Of a stretch of 64,000 nucleotides of DNA, positions 25,034 to 33,988 are shown piece after piece. The DNA lies in assembly GCA_963814355.1 (NCBI GenBank), contig CAWFCZ010000031.1, positions 1 to 64,000 on the forward strand, given 5' to 3'. The position numbers were made by a program, and so were the translations under genes. The notes under the pieces were generated by a model. It worked only from the letters and a program-made list of their open reading frames with translations. It was not told the DNA's origin and did not search any database. The stretch comes from JADGOV01 sp963814355. Its GTDB lineage: Bacteria > Actinomycetota > Actinomycetes > JADGOV01. The first letter of the stretch is position 1; each line of letters opens with the position of its first letter.

Positions 25034-28000
25034 CTACAGGGGATGACCGCCGGGCTTGGCGAAGATGAGATCGGTAGTGCGCGGCGCTCGGCCCGTGATC
25101 TGTTCGACTGCTCGGGCATAGGCGGCGAGTTGTGGCGCGTAGTGCTGCCGCTTCGCCGCGATCTCCGCCTCGGTGGTTGCCCGATCGGTCTTGTAGTCGA
25201 GGATCGACAGCCCACCGGGCTCATCGATAAGCAGGTCGAGGTAGCCCTCGAGGAAGCGGTCACCGTCGTGTACGACGAGATAGACCTCCGGCAGCGCACC
25301 AGCGGCGCGGGTGAGAGCGGCCGCCAGTACGTCGGATCCGAGCGCTGACCAGACCCGTCCCTCGATGTTGGCCTGCAGTTCGGGAATCTGTTGTTCGGCG
25401 CAGGCAAGCCGGGTCAAGGCCCGGACGTGCTGTCTATCCGGGTTCTTCAGGTCAACGAGTTCGAGGACACGATGGGTCGCGGTACCAATCGCCGTGCCGC
25501 GACTCGAACTACGCCACACCTTCCTCGGTTGCGACCCTGCATCGGTGGGCTCGATGCTGCCCGTCGCTCTGTCCGGCTCGACGGCGGTCTCATCCTCCAT
25601 TGACGCCGTAGCGTCCGCCGTCAACGCCGTCGGGCTGGTCGCCACGCGCCGCCGTACGGCAGCCAGCAGTGCCAGCCGGTCCACCGCGAAGGCGCCGCGG
25701 TCGGGGAGCGTCGGTGCTGGAAGCGGCACCGGAGGGTTCAGCGGCGCGCCGGGCTCTGGCAGCGCCAGCTCGGTCGCGACGAGGCCGTTGCCCGACAGAA
25801 GATGCCACAGCCGTTGCGCGCCGCTCTGCTGAGCCGTGGGACCAGGCGGCGAGTGGTAACAGCCGATCACAAGGTGGTCCATGGCGCGGGTCGCGGCGAC
25901 GTAAAGCAGCCGGTTCGCCTCGCGGCGGGCCTGTTCCGTCTCCACGCCGGCTGCGGCCGCAAAGCCGCCGGTCTCCAGCTTGCCGGCCAGCAAGCGCACG
26001 TCCGGCCCGGTGTCCGTCCAGAGCACGTGCGGGTATCGGCTCTGAATCACGGCGAGGCCGGCGAGCAGGGCGATCGGGAATTCGAGCCCTTTAGCGCCGT
26101 GGACCGTGAGGATGCGGACGGCGTCGTCGTCCGGTTCCGGAACCACGGTCTCCAGCACGTCGACGTCGTCGTCCATCTGCCGAACCGCCCACGTCACGAA
26201 GCTGCCCAAGCCGGAGCCGCCGCTGTCGCACCAGGCTCTGGCCTGGTCCACCAGGAACCGGAGCCGCCGCCAGTGGTCGCGAGGCCGCCGCTGTGAAGCG
26301 GTGAGTTCGACAAGGCGCAGGTCTGCCACCACGCGTTCCACGAGCTGGTTCACCGGCAGCCACCACCGCTCGTCATGCCAGCTGCGAAGGGTGCCGAGCG
26401 CCGCGGCGACCGGGTGCTCGGCGGTCAGATCGGCCGGGGTCTCGGCGAAGATCGACCATCGTCCACCAGCGGCGCGCCACGTGAGCAGGTCAACGTCGGA
26501 GCAGGCGAGGCCCGGGTGGCGGAGCGCGGCGAGCAGCGCGACCTCGTCCGCCGGGCGGTCGATCGCCTGCAGGACAGCAACGAGCCCCCGTACCGCGTCG
26601 GTCGACCACACCAGCGAACGGCTCTCAACCCGGTACGGCACACCGCGGTCCTGCAAAGCCTGCTCCAGCGCGGGCAACGAGGTCCGAGTCGGCAACAGGA
26701 TTGCCATGTCCTGGTACGACGCCGTGCCGGAACGGATGCGCCACCCCTCACGCTTCACTCGAACGGCGACGTCCGCCACATGCGTCGACTCCAACTCGCG
26801 CAACTCCGAGGCCGGCAGGCCGGGGTGCGGGCCACCGAGAAGCAGCACCGGCGAGCTCGCATCCGGGGCTTCGCGGAAAGGCTCCAGGTCGGTGTAGGGG
26901 ATGCCCGCTGGCGTGTCGTGACCGATCAGCTCACCAAAGGCGGCGTTGACCGCGTCCAGGATTCCGGGCACGCTGCGGAAGTTGACCGTCAGGCGAGCCG
27001 GGACGTGCTGCTTCCCCACGGCGTTGAAGATGTCGATGTCGGCGCGCCGGAAGCGGTAGATCGACTGCTTGGCGTCACCGACGAAGAACAGCCGCCCACC
27101 TTCGACCGCGATCTCGTCCCAGGCGCCGGGCCCGTCGTCGCTCGGGCTGCCGCCGAGCAGGTACGCGATCTCCGCCTGCAGCGGGTCGGTGTCCTGAAAC
27201 TCGTCGATCAGCAGGGTCGGCCACTGCTCGTGGAGCCGGCGCCGTACATCCGGCTCTGCGCGCAGGACGTCTCGGGCCAGCACCAGCAGGTCGTGGTAGT
27301 CCAACATTCCGGCTTTGCGGCGTCGTACGGACTCCCCGAGCAGCCAGTCCTGGACCTGCGCCGCGAGGGTGGCGGTCACGGCAGAACCGACGCCCTGTAT
27401 CACGGTCTTGCGGGCCTGATCTGCGGCCTTCAGTGCGTCTGCGACGTCGCCCTTGTCCAGGCCTTTCGCCGTCCAAGCCGGCTTCCGTCCGTTGGAGCAT
27501 GGGATCTCCGCGCGCTCCAGAGCCTCCAGGATGTCCAGCGGGTCGTCGAGGGCTGCCAGCTCGACGACGAGGCTGCGTACCGCGCCGTCCAGGTGGTTGG
27601 TGAGGGCGTCGCCCTCCGGCCATCGACCGTCGTCGGCGAGCGCCACCGCCAGGTGCCTCAGCACTTCGATCGCGGAGATCGCTGGTACCGGGATCGGGGT
27701 GAGCGGCCGCGAGCGGAGCCGATCCCATGAGCTGCCCAGGGCGGTGGCGACGGTACGCAGCTGACTCAGCTTCAGACCCAGCGTCAGTCCGCACAGCAAC
27801 TGCTCGCGTACCGCGCGGTTGTCAAGCAGTCCGTCGACGAAGTCGTCCCAGGAGCGCTCGGCGTCCTCGCCGCCACCGCTGGCGGTAGCGATCGAGAAGC
27901 CGGGCGGCAGCGCCGCCTCCAGGGGCGCCTCCGACAGGATGCGCGACGCGAACCCGTGCAAGGTCGTGAGTACCGCGTCGTCCAGGTTGGCCAGCCCGCA

Positions 28001-28291
28001 CGCCAGGCGCTGCCGCTCGCAGGGGTCGTACTCGGCGCCGGCGACGTCCCCGTTCGCGGCCGCCTGCAGGCTTTCCCGGATGCGGTTGCGGAGTTCGGCG
28101 GCGGCGTTCTCGGTGAACGTGATGGCCGCGAGGTCGGACATTCTGGTGAGGTGTCCGGTGGCGACCATGTGGACGACGCGGGCGACGAGTTCGGTGGTCT
28201 TGCCGGTGCCGGCCCCGGCTTCGACGAAAAGCGTTTCGCCGAACTGGGTACGGATGATCTCACGGTGTCCTTGGTCGGCCGGTGTCCTCAT
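25034..28291 (-). CDS. AddA/RecB-like UvrD-family helicase with C-terminal PD-(D/E)XK nuclease
   Basis: The 1085-residue protein holds all superfamily 1 helicase motifs: Walker A EAGAGTGKTTELVARV (about 23-38), DEFQDTDPLQAE (motif II), VGDAKQSIYRFRRADIDIF (III), TVHGAKGLEFPIALLAGL (V) and LLYVAATRAMDHLVIGC (VI). The end has GYLDLLIDEPGGLSILDYKT and QLAAYARAV, the catalytic Asp, Asp-x-Lys and Q-x-x-x-Y of a RecB-type nuclease. It probably works with the overlapping AddB-like gene to resect or degrade DNA ends. ATG 28291 overlaps that gene's stop (ATGA). Actinobacteria usually rely on AdnAB for end resection, so its role could be accessory or defensive. Confidence 0.85.
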   Translation of the reverse strand: MRTPADQGHREIIRTQFGETLFVEAGAGTGKTTELVARVVHMVATGHLTRMSDLAAITFTENAAAELRNRIRESLQAAANGDVAGAEYDPCERQRLACGLANLDDAVLTTLHGFASRILSEAPLEAALPPGFSIATASGGGEDAERSWDDFVDGLLDNRAVREQLLCGLTLGLKLSQLRTVATALGSSWDRLRSRPLTPIPVPAISAIEVLRHLAVALADDGRWPEGDALTNHLDGAVRSLVVELAALDDPLDILEALERAEIPCSNGRKPAWTAKGLDKGDVADALKAADQARKTVIQGVGSAVTATLAAQVQDWLLGESVRRRKAGMLDYHDLLVLARDVLRAEPDVRRRLHEQWPTLLIDEFQDTDPLQAEIAYLLGGSPSDDGPGAWDEIAVEGGRLFFVGDAKQSIYRFRRADIDIFNAVGKQHVPARLTVNFRSVPGILDAVNAAFGELIGHDTPAGIPYTDLEPFREAPDASSPVLLLGGPHPGLPASELRELESTHVADVAVRVKREGWRIRSGTASYQDMAILLPTRTSLPALEQALQDRGVPYRVESRSLVWSTDAVRGLVAVLQAIDRPADEVALLAALRHPGLACSDVDLLTWRAAGGRWSIFAETPADLTAEHPVAAALGTLRSWHDERWWLPVNQLVERVVADLRLVELTASQRRPRDHWRRLRFLVDQARAWCDSGGSGLGSFVTWAVRQMDDDVDVLETVVPEPDDDAVRILTVHGAKGLEFPIALLAGLAVIQSRYPHVLWTDTGPDVRLLAGKLETGGFAAAAGVETEQARREANRLLYVAATRAMDHLVIGCYHSPPGPTAQQSGAQRLWHLLSGNGLVATELALPEPGAPLNPPVPLPAPTLPDRGAFAVDRLALLAAVRRRVATSPTALTADATASMEDETAVEPDRATGSIEPTDAGSQPRKVWRSSSRGTAIGTATHRVLELVDLKNPDRQHVRALTRLACAEQQIPELQANIEGRVWSALGSDVLAAALTRAAGALPEVYLVVHDGDRFLEGYLDLLIDEPGGLSILDYKTDRATTEAEIAAKRQHYAPQLAAYARAVEQITGRAPRTTDLIFAKPGGHPL

Positions 28292-31200
28292 GCCGGAACC
28301 TCCGGAGGGTCGACGAGATCGGCGTACGGCCGGGCGGCCGGGTGCCGACGCTGGGAGTCCCACAGCTCGACCCGGGTTGTCGGGCAGACCCGGTCGTAAG
28401 GGCAGAAGGAGCAGTTCTCCCAGGTGCTCTTGCTGGCCCGCCAGCCCTCCTTGCCGGGGTTGGCCGGGTACATGCCGCCCCGAATACCGCCCACCACGAG
28501 ATCGAGTACGTCTTTGAGCCCCTGCTCCCGAGCCGCGTCCACCGGGCCGCCGCGGTGCAGGTCACCCAGCTCGACGAACCAGAACCACGCCTCAACCTCG
28601 GCATCGGGCAGTTCCTCGAGCTGCCGCGCCGCAAGGCTGTAGAGGAGCAGCTGAAGCTTGCGTCCGCGATCGTGCAGGTCAGCGCTAGCATCGGGTTTGG
28701 CGGCGGTGGGAATCCCCTCGTAGCCGTATCCCGCCCCGGTCTTGTAATCCACCACGACCAGTCCACCGTTCTCGGTGGCGTCGATCCGGTCGATGGAGCC
28801 GGCGAAGCGGACCTGACGCTGGGTCGGCAGATCGAGGACCAGGTCCATCGCATCGCTGCGCCCGAAAGGCGCCTCGACTCCGATCGGCCACGAACGCCGC
28901 CTACGGCGCTGAACGCTGTCGACGGCGAGCACCCGGACCAGTGCCCGGCGCAGTCGCGCCAGCTGAGCGATCCACGGCACCTCGCGACCGGTGAGCCCGC
29001 GCTCGGTGAGGACGGCGGCCTTGCTCTCGAGCAGCGCGACGGCTCGGTCGAGGTCCGCTGTACTCCATGCAACATCAGGCGCGATGCCCGGTGTCTGCAC
29101 GGTGCCGGTATGATCGCCGATCAGGTCCGCCAGAACCTCGTGGACCAGCGTTCCCTTCCGGCGGGCGTCGATGGTGTCGTCCCTGGCGCGGTCTTCGAGG
29201 TCCCGGACGCCGAGCACCTTGCCGTACAGGTGGCTGGCGGGGCAGGTGGCCCACGTCTGCAGGGCAGTAGCCGACAGGTGCGCATCGACCTGCGATCGCA
29301 GGACCTCGGGCAGCGTCCCGGTGTTGCCGGCCCACTCGTTGAACTCCCCGAGTGCGCGGGAACGGGCCGCGTCCAGTCCCCGTTTCAGGCGCGCGTCGTC
29401 GGCTGCTAAGTCGTCTACCGACCCGTGCAGGGCATAGACGATGTCGAGTTCCTGCGCGGACGCGAAGGTATCGGCCTGCCGCAGCGCTGCGTCGAACGAC
29501 GCGTAGAAGGTGAACCACGGCGCGTCGATGTCGCCGGCGTCCACCTGTGCCGCGCTGATGGGCTTGGCATCGAACCGGGTGTCCAGCCGCTGGGCCTGTT
29601 CCAGGTACCACGGTGAGGGGAACTGCCGGCGCTGCGACCGGGTGTCAGCCCGGGGATACGACACGTGTACCGCCTGAGCGGAAGCCAGCGCCGCCGCCCA
29701 GGACTCGCGCTCGGCAGTCCGCCGGGACGCGACCGTCGCGAGTTCCGGTGAGAGCAGCGCACGGTCGGCGTCCCGCAGTACCGGGCTCTCCCGCTGCCGG
29801 GCTGGCAGGGCGTCCTCGGTCGCCCCGAGAACCAGCAGCAGGTCGAGGTCAGCCCCGGTGAAGGATCGGAGCGTTCCCACCAGCACGCCGCGGCCGAGGG
29901 TGGTTCCGCTCGGGACCGAAGCGGCCAGCCCGTCCGCGAGCGCGGCGAGCACCGCTTCCGGATCGACCGGGGTATCCAGCGTGGACAATGACCGCAACAG
30001 TGTGGTGACCTCGTCGTACGCCGCTTGCTCGAGCGCGATCGGCCGAGCCAGCTCCACCGAAGCCCCCGCCGACCAGCCGTCGACCCGACGCCGGGGCCCG
30101 AGCGCACGGCGCAGCAGGGCGAGGAGGTGGTCGGAGACCGCCGGCCAGCTGGTCGCGGTGAGGACCGCGCCGGCCACCGCGTCCAGGTTCTCGACCTCGG
30201 CCAGCAGGACCAGCGCGCTGGACGCCCGCCCCTCGTACCCTTCCCGCTCGTCGTCCCCGCCAGCGGACTCCGCCGCGCGCTGGCGCTGGTCGGCTGCGTA
30301 CCGGTTGAGCCGGAGCCGCCAGGTCTCCAAGCCTCGAGATACGCCGGCCTCCTGCGACAGCCTCTCCCACCAGGCGGCCGGCACCTTCCGGCCCGCACCG
30401 TCGAGTACCGGCGCGTCAGCCAGCCAGCGCAGAACATCGGGCCGCGGAAACCCCCGCTCGAAGAGGGACAGCACACCCGAGACCGTGCGGCCGGCCACGG
30501 TCTGCGCCAAGGTGCGCTGGCTCGGTACGTGGTGCGGGATGCCGGCAACGGTGAGTTGCTCGGCGAGCAGCCGGGCGTACGGGGTGGCCGTGCGGTACCC
30601 GATGCCGATGCGCTCCGGCCGGCATGAGGTCCCGGCCAGCTGATCGAGCGTGGTTCGGATAGCGATCCGGACCTCCTCCTCCGCGTCCGGGGCGACGAGC
30701 AGCCGGACCACGGTGGGAAGCTCGGGCGCGTCCGCTGGGGCGATGGACGGGAACTGGCTCGACAACCAGCCCGCCGTGTCCCCGTTGCATACCGCCGGGA
30801 GGACAGCGCTCAGCCGCCCAGCGGCCCGCAGCGCTGCGAATAGCCGCTTCTCGACAGCGGTGAGGGGACCGGCGGCCACCAGAATCACCGGACTCTGCGG
30901 TCCGTCGCCGGCGGCCACTATCTCCGCCGCGAGGTCGAACAGCTCGGCAGGAGCAAGCAGGTCCGTCACCCGGGCGCGGTAGAGCCGGTGGAGGTCCATT
31001 ACTTCCCGCCCACGCTCGCTGAGTCCCGCCGGGGTCGTGGCCGGGTCCACCTGGGCGTCGTCGAGCTCGGCGAAGATCTCCTCGAGCAGTCCGGCCGTGG
31101 CCCGCTGTCCGCATGCGGCAGCGCGTAACCTGCCGGGACCGGATGTGGTGGTCAGCATCCGTTGAATCGCCCTGCTACGGTCACCGGCGGCGAGCGGACG

Positions 31201-31461
31201 GCGGAGCGGGCCCGGCGAGAGGGCGAGGTGCCGCGCGCACAGCCGCTCGGCAAGCTGCGGAAGCGAACTGAAGCGGACATTCGCCAAACCGCGCGGTCCA
31301 GCCGCTGCTCGCCGAAGGGTCACCCCTGCCACCGCGTTCGGTACGACGACCTCCACCGAGGCCAGGGCGTCACCGCCTTGCGCCTCGACGATGCAGGCCG
31401 CCAACTTCTTGGCGACGCCGCCTACCGGCGCGCAGCCCACGACACCACTGGCGGTGTTCAC
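28288..31461 (-). CDS. AddB-like nuclease subunit with iron-sulfur cysteines
   Basis: The 1057-residue protein has an inactivated-looking helicase-like N-terminal half (no clear Walker A lysine motif; IGIGYRTATPYARLLAEQL) and a C-terminal PD-(D/E)XK nuclease (VRFAGSIDRIDATENGGLVV, VDYKTGAGYGYEG, LQLLLYSLAARQLE). Cysteines in TWATCPASHLYGKVLG and in NCSFCPYDRVCP would hold the 4Fe-4S staple of AddB nucleases. GTG 31461 overlaps the stop of the VWA fragment (GTGA), and its own stop overlaps the AddA-like start, so three frames are coupled. Length and layout fit AddB (about 1050-1150). Confidence 0.82.
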   Translation of the reverse strand: MNTASGVVGCAPVGGVAKKLAACIVEAQGGDALASVEVVVPNAVAGVTLRRAAAGPRGLANVRFSSLPQLAERLCARHLALSPGPLRRPLAAGDRSRAIQRMLTTTSGPGRLRAAACGQRATAGLLEEIFAELDDAQVDPATTPAGLSERGREVMDLHRLYRARVTDLLAPAELFDLAAEIVAAGDGPQSPVILVAAGPLTAVEKRLFAALRAAGRLSAVLPAVCNGDTAGWLSSQFPSIAPADAPELPTVVRLLVAPDAEEEVRIAIRTTLDQLAGTSCRPERIGIGYRTATPYARLLAEQLTVAGIPHHVPSQRTLAQTVAGRTVSGVLSLFERGFPRPDVLRWLADAPVLDGAGRKVPAAWWERLSQEAGVSRGLETWRLRLNRYAADQRQRAAESAGGDDEREGYEGRASSALVLLAEVENLDAVAGAVLTATSWPAVSDHLLALLRRALGPRRRVDGWSAGASVELARPIALEQAAYDEVTTLLRSLSTLDTPVDPEAVLAALADGLAASVPSGTTLGRGVLVGTLRSFTGADLDLLLVLGATEDALPARQRESPVLRDADRALLSPELATVASRRTAERESWAAALASAQAVHVSYPRADTRSQRRQFPSPWYLEQAQRLDTRFDAKPISAAQVDAGDIDAPWFTFYASFDAALRQADTFASAQELDIVYALHGSVDDLAADDARLKRGLDAARSRALGEFNEWAGNTGTLPEVLRSQVDAHLSATALQTWATCPASHLYGKVLGVRDLEDRARDDTIDARRKGTLVHEVLADLIGDHTGTVQTPGIAPDVAWSTADLDRAVALLESKAAVLTERGLTGREVPWIAQLARLRRALVRVLAVDSVQRRRRRSWPIGVEAPFGRSDAMDLVLDLPTQRQVRFAGSIDRIDATENGGLVVVDYKTGAGYGYEGIPTAAKPDASADLHDRGRKLQLLLYSLAARQLEELPDAEVEAWFWFVELGDLHRGGPVDAAREQGLKDVLDLVVGGIRGGMYPANPGKEGWRASKSTWENCSFCPYDRVCPTTRVELWDSQRRHPAARPYADLVDPPEVPA

Positions 31462-31910
31462 GGCCGCAACTCAGCGCCAGCCAGCATCCGCCGGGCCGTC
31501 ACACCCGCTCCATTGGCAGGCAGGTGCCGGGCAACCGGTGGCAGTTCACGGCTCAGCCGCCGCAGCTGCCAGTAGGCGAGAACGCAACTGGCGGCCGGCT
31601 CATCATTGGCATCATCCACCCAGGTGCCGACGGTCCTCCGGCCGCCACGGGTACGACTCTTGTCGAACGCCACGACGCCGAAGTTGTCGGTCGCCGCGAG
31701 CCGGTCGACCACCCCCAGCAGCGCGGTTTTTGCCCCGTCGAGGCGCCTGCGGCGCATCGACCCGCTGCGGTCGAGTCCGATCTGCGGCGTGGCCGGCGCC
31801 CGGATCGCCACGTGATCCCCGTCCGGGGCAGCCATCTCCAGCAGCACGGTGAGCTCGTCCGGCTGCTCGAGAGCGACAACGCTGAGCTCGAGGCTGGCTG
31901 AGACCTTCAC
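31458..31910 (-). pseudogene. Truncated VWA-domain protein coupled to addB-like gene
   Basis: GTG 31910 opens a 150-residue frame: MKVSASLELSVVALEQPDEL, TPQIGLDRSGSMRRRRLDGA and KTALLGVVDRLAATDNFGVV. This is the start of a von Willebrand A domain with the metal-site DRSGSM. Full VWA domains of this family need about 180 residues, and the proteins are usually 400 or more. After about residue 83 the match ends and an unrelated 60-residue tail continues to a stop that overlaps the addB-like GTG. A deletion with a new fusion seems likely; a real short protein cannot be excluded. Confidence 0.55.
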
Positions 31911-32309
31911 GCGTTCCCTCCGGCTAGGGGGACATGGTGGCCGCGCGCACCCGGACCAGACGTGGCGAGCCGATCGCTCCGGGCTGACTCCTGTGTGATG
32001 GGTTCGGTTCCGAGGCCGCTGTCCTTGAGGGGTGGCGGGCCGGTCGCGGGCCAATTGCCGCCGCACGTGCTCTTTTGCCGGTCCGACAGCCGAGCGGGGA
32101 TTGCGTGGCAGTGCCTGCCCTTGGGATGCGTCGACCCGCTCAAGCCTCGAGCACCGCGATGACGCTCTCAATGCGCGCCATCTCGAGGTCGTGACGTGAG
32201 ATGGAGGTCCACCAAGTACCGCTGCGGAGGTGAGCAAAACCGCCGTTGCGGTAGGCGCGCCGTACCTTGCGATTTGCTCCCGACCCGGCGCGCGGCATCT
32301 CCCAGTCAC
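31911..32309. other. Stretch with a possible decayed C-terminus
   Basis: No intact gene. On the minus strand near 32140-32320 a frame reads GRWVSDWEMPRAGSGANRKV, RRAYRNGGFAHLRSG and TWWTSISRHDLEMARIESVI before a stop. It looks coding and could be the frameshifted end of the gene below. I do not recognise it. Confidence 0.35.
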
Positions 32310-32960
32310 TCACCCATCTGCCGGCGTCATCGAGGCGAGTTGGTAGCGGCACCGGTACCAGAACACCGAGTTGATGCCCGGAACGCTGGTCGCCATCCAA
32401 CGCAGCAGGTGCGGCCCGATGTTGTCGCGCAGCACCAGTGCGACATCCACACTCGACTGGGCGGCGAGACGCCGCAACGCTGGCAGCAAAGCCAGAATCA
32501 GGGCGCCACGGCGCCGGGCGAAGCCGCCGTCTCCGGTACCGACCAGGGGTAACGCAATCAGCGGTCGTACTCTGCCATCCGGGATGCCGACTTCCGTCGC
32601 CAAATTCTCGACGGCCTCGACCACCCCCTGGACAACCCAGGAGGCATCACCCCAGCCGTTTGCCGTCACCACTAGCAACTAGCCTGACGCGCGCCCGGCT
32701 GGCATCGTGGGCACGTCGGCGAATCGACTGCCGGCCGGCGGCTGAACCTTGAGCCGCCGCCATCCCGGCATCGACCCGGCCTGGAATAGGTCTACCGGGA
32801 GAATCTCTTGCCAACGGTCGATAACGACCTGCCAGGCGCTGTCACAAGGTACCAAGACGGCACTGCATGCCAGCATCCGGAGGTCACCATGAAGTACGAA
32901 CAGATGGCCAGCCACCAGGTCAGTCAACCCAAAGGGCGATGACGGCGAGACCACTTTCAC
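32310..32960 (-). pseudogene. Macro/SIR2-associated domain protein with an in-frame amber stop
   Basis: From ATG 32960 the frame reads SPFGLTDLVAGHLFVLHGDL, RMLACSAVLVPCDSAWQVV and so on to RASG, then TAG (32679-32681). The same frame continues with LLVVTANGWGDASWVVQGVV, RPLIALPLVGTGDGGFARRR and ALRRLAAQSSVDVALVLRDN. This resembles, from memory, the N-terminal nucleotide-binding-like domain of large actinobacterial SIR2-family proteins (HLFV-HGDL--LACDA-L-P). The SIR2 part is absent. It lies upstream of the VWA-AddB-AddA operon and could be the relic of a defence gene. Confidence 0.45.
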
Positions 32961-33342
32961 TATTCGTACCGTTGGCTTGCCGCCGCGGCCGCCCTGTCAT
33001 GCATACGGCGCCTTCGTGACTCCGTCCAGTTGACTGCCGGACGACGGCACCGCTCCAAACGAGTACCCTGCCTACCGGCAGACCGACCCAAAGATCTTGT
33101 CGACTGTCCGAGGGTGTGGTTCAGGCCCGCTGTGGGCGGTTGCTGTCGCCAGTCCCGGCCGAGGGCAGTGGCCTGGTGCCGGGAGGCGTGGCGCGCGTAG
33201 GAGGGGGCCAGGCCGGGCCAGGCGACGGATTCCAGGTGGGTCCGGTGGAGCAGGTCCGCTGCGGATCGGTTCCTGTAGCGGCTCGGGTCGGCGGCGAAGC
33301 CCAGGTGGCGGCGTCAGGGTATTGTCCATCGTCAGGATACCT
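32961..33342. other. Intergenic region before the PadR operon
   Basis: No gene is supported here. Several overlapping frames exist on both strands but none has a start with a ribosome binding site or a family match. The PadR promoter should lie at its right end, around the palindrome at 33343. Confidence 0.4.
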
Positions 33343-33354
33343 GGTATATATACC
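33343..33354 (+). promoter_or_regulatory. Putative PadR operator
   Basis: GGTATATATACC is a perfect 12-base palindrome 34 bases before the padR start, flanked by further AT-rich sequence (ACCGAGTATTATTGG). In a GC-rich region this probably marks both the -10 area and the repressor site of the exporter operon. Confidence 0.55.
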
Positions 33355-33388
33355 GAGTATTATTGGTGGCGACGGAGAGGCTGGGCGG

Positions 33389-33988
33389 ATGAGTGTCCGG
33401 CATGCGTTGTTGGCGTTGTTGAGCGAGGGGCCGAAGTACGGGCTGCAGTTGCGGCACGAGTTCGAAGAGCGCACCGGCGAGGTGTGGCCGCTGAACGTCG
33501 GTCAGGTGTACACGACGTTGCAGCGGCTCGAGCGTGACGGCTTGATCGAGTCGGAAGGCGAGGACGAGGCGGGAACGCAGAAGTCGTTCCGCCTCACCGC
33601 TGCCGGCGGCGACGAGCTGGACGCCTGGCTGCGAACCCCGCCGGACCTGAGCTCTCCGCCGCGCGATGAGCTGGTCATCAAGGTGCTGGTGGCGAGCCGT
33701 GTCCCCGGTGTGGACGTCCACGACGTGATCCAGACGCACCGGCGTCACGTCGTCGAACTGATGCAGGAATGGACCCGGGTCAAGCGCGACGCCGGCCCGG
33801 ACGAGGTGAATGTGGCCTTGGTCGTGGACGCTGAATTGTTCCGCCTCGACTCGGTCGTCCGCTGGCTCGATGCGGCCGATGCGCGGTTCCGTCGCAGCAG
33901 TACGGCCCGGACATCCACGACCCCATCGTTGCCGGACTCCGCCGAGCCCGACCCAAGCCCGACACGCAAAGCGGATGCAATCCGATGA
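33389..33988 (+). CDS. PadR-family transcriptional regulator
   Basis: ATG 33389 gives 199 residues starting MSVRHALLALLSEGPKYGLQ, then VYTTLQRLERDGLIESEGED and FRLTAAGGDELDAWL, the PadR winged helix. A helical C-terminal dimerisation domain follows (VHDVIQTHRRHVVELMQEWT). The ATGA overlap with the ATPase gene makes it the first gene of an exporter operon. PadR proteins of this kind typically repress a neighbouring drug exporter and release it when bound by a drug. The longer upstream frame lacks support. Confidence 0.92.
   Translation: MSVRHALLALLSEGPKYGLQLRHEFEERTGEVWPLNVGQVYTTLQRLERDGLIESEGEDEAGTQKSFRLTAAGGDELDAWLRTPPDLSSPPRDELVIKVLVASRVPGVDVHDVIQTHRRHVVELMQEWTRVKRDAGPDEVNVALVVDAELFRLDSVVRWLDAADARFRRSSTARTSTTPSLPDSAEPDPSPTRKADAIR

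Noticed and set aside
26375..27730. 451-residue plus-strand open frame
   Set aside because: It is antisense to the AddA-like gene; only the minus strand shows helicase motifs.
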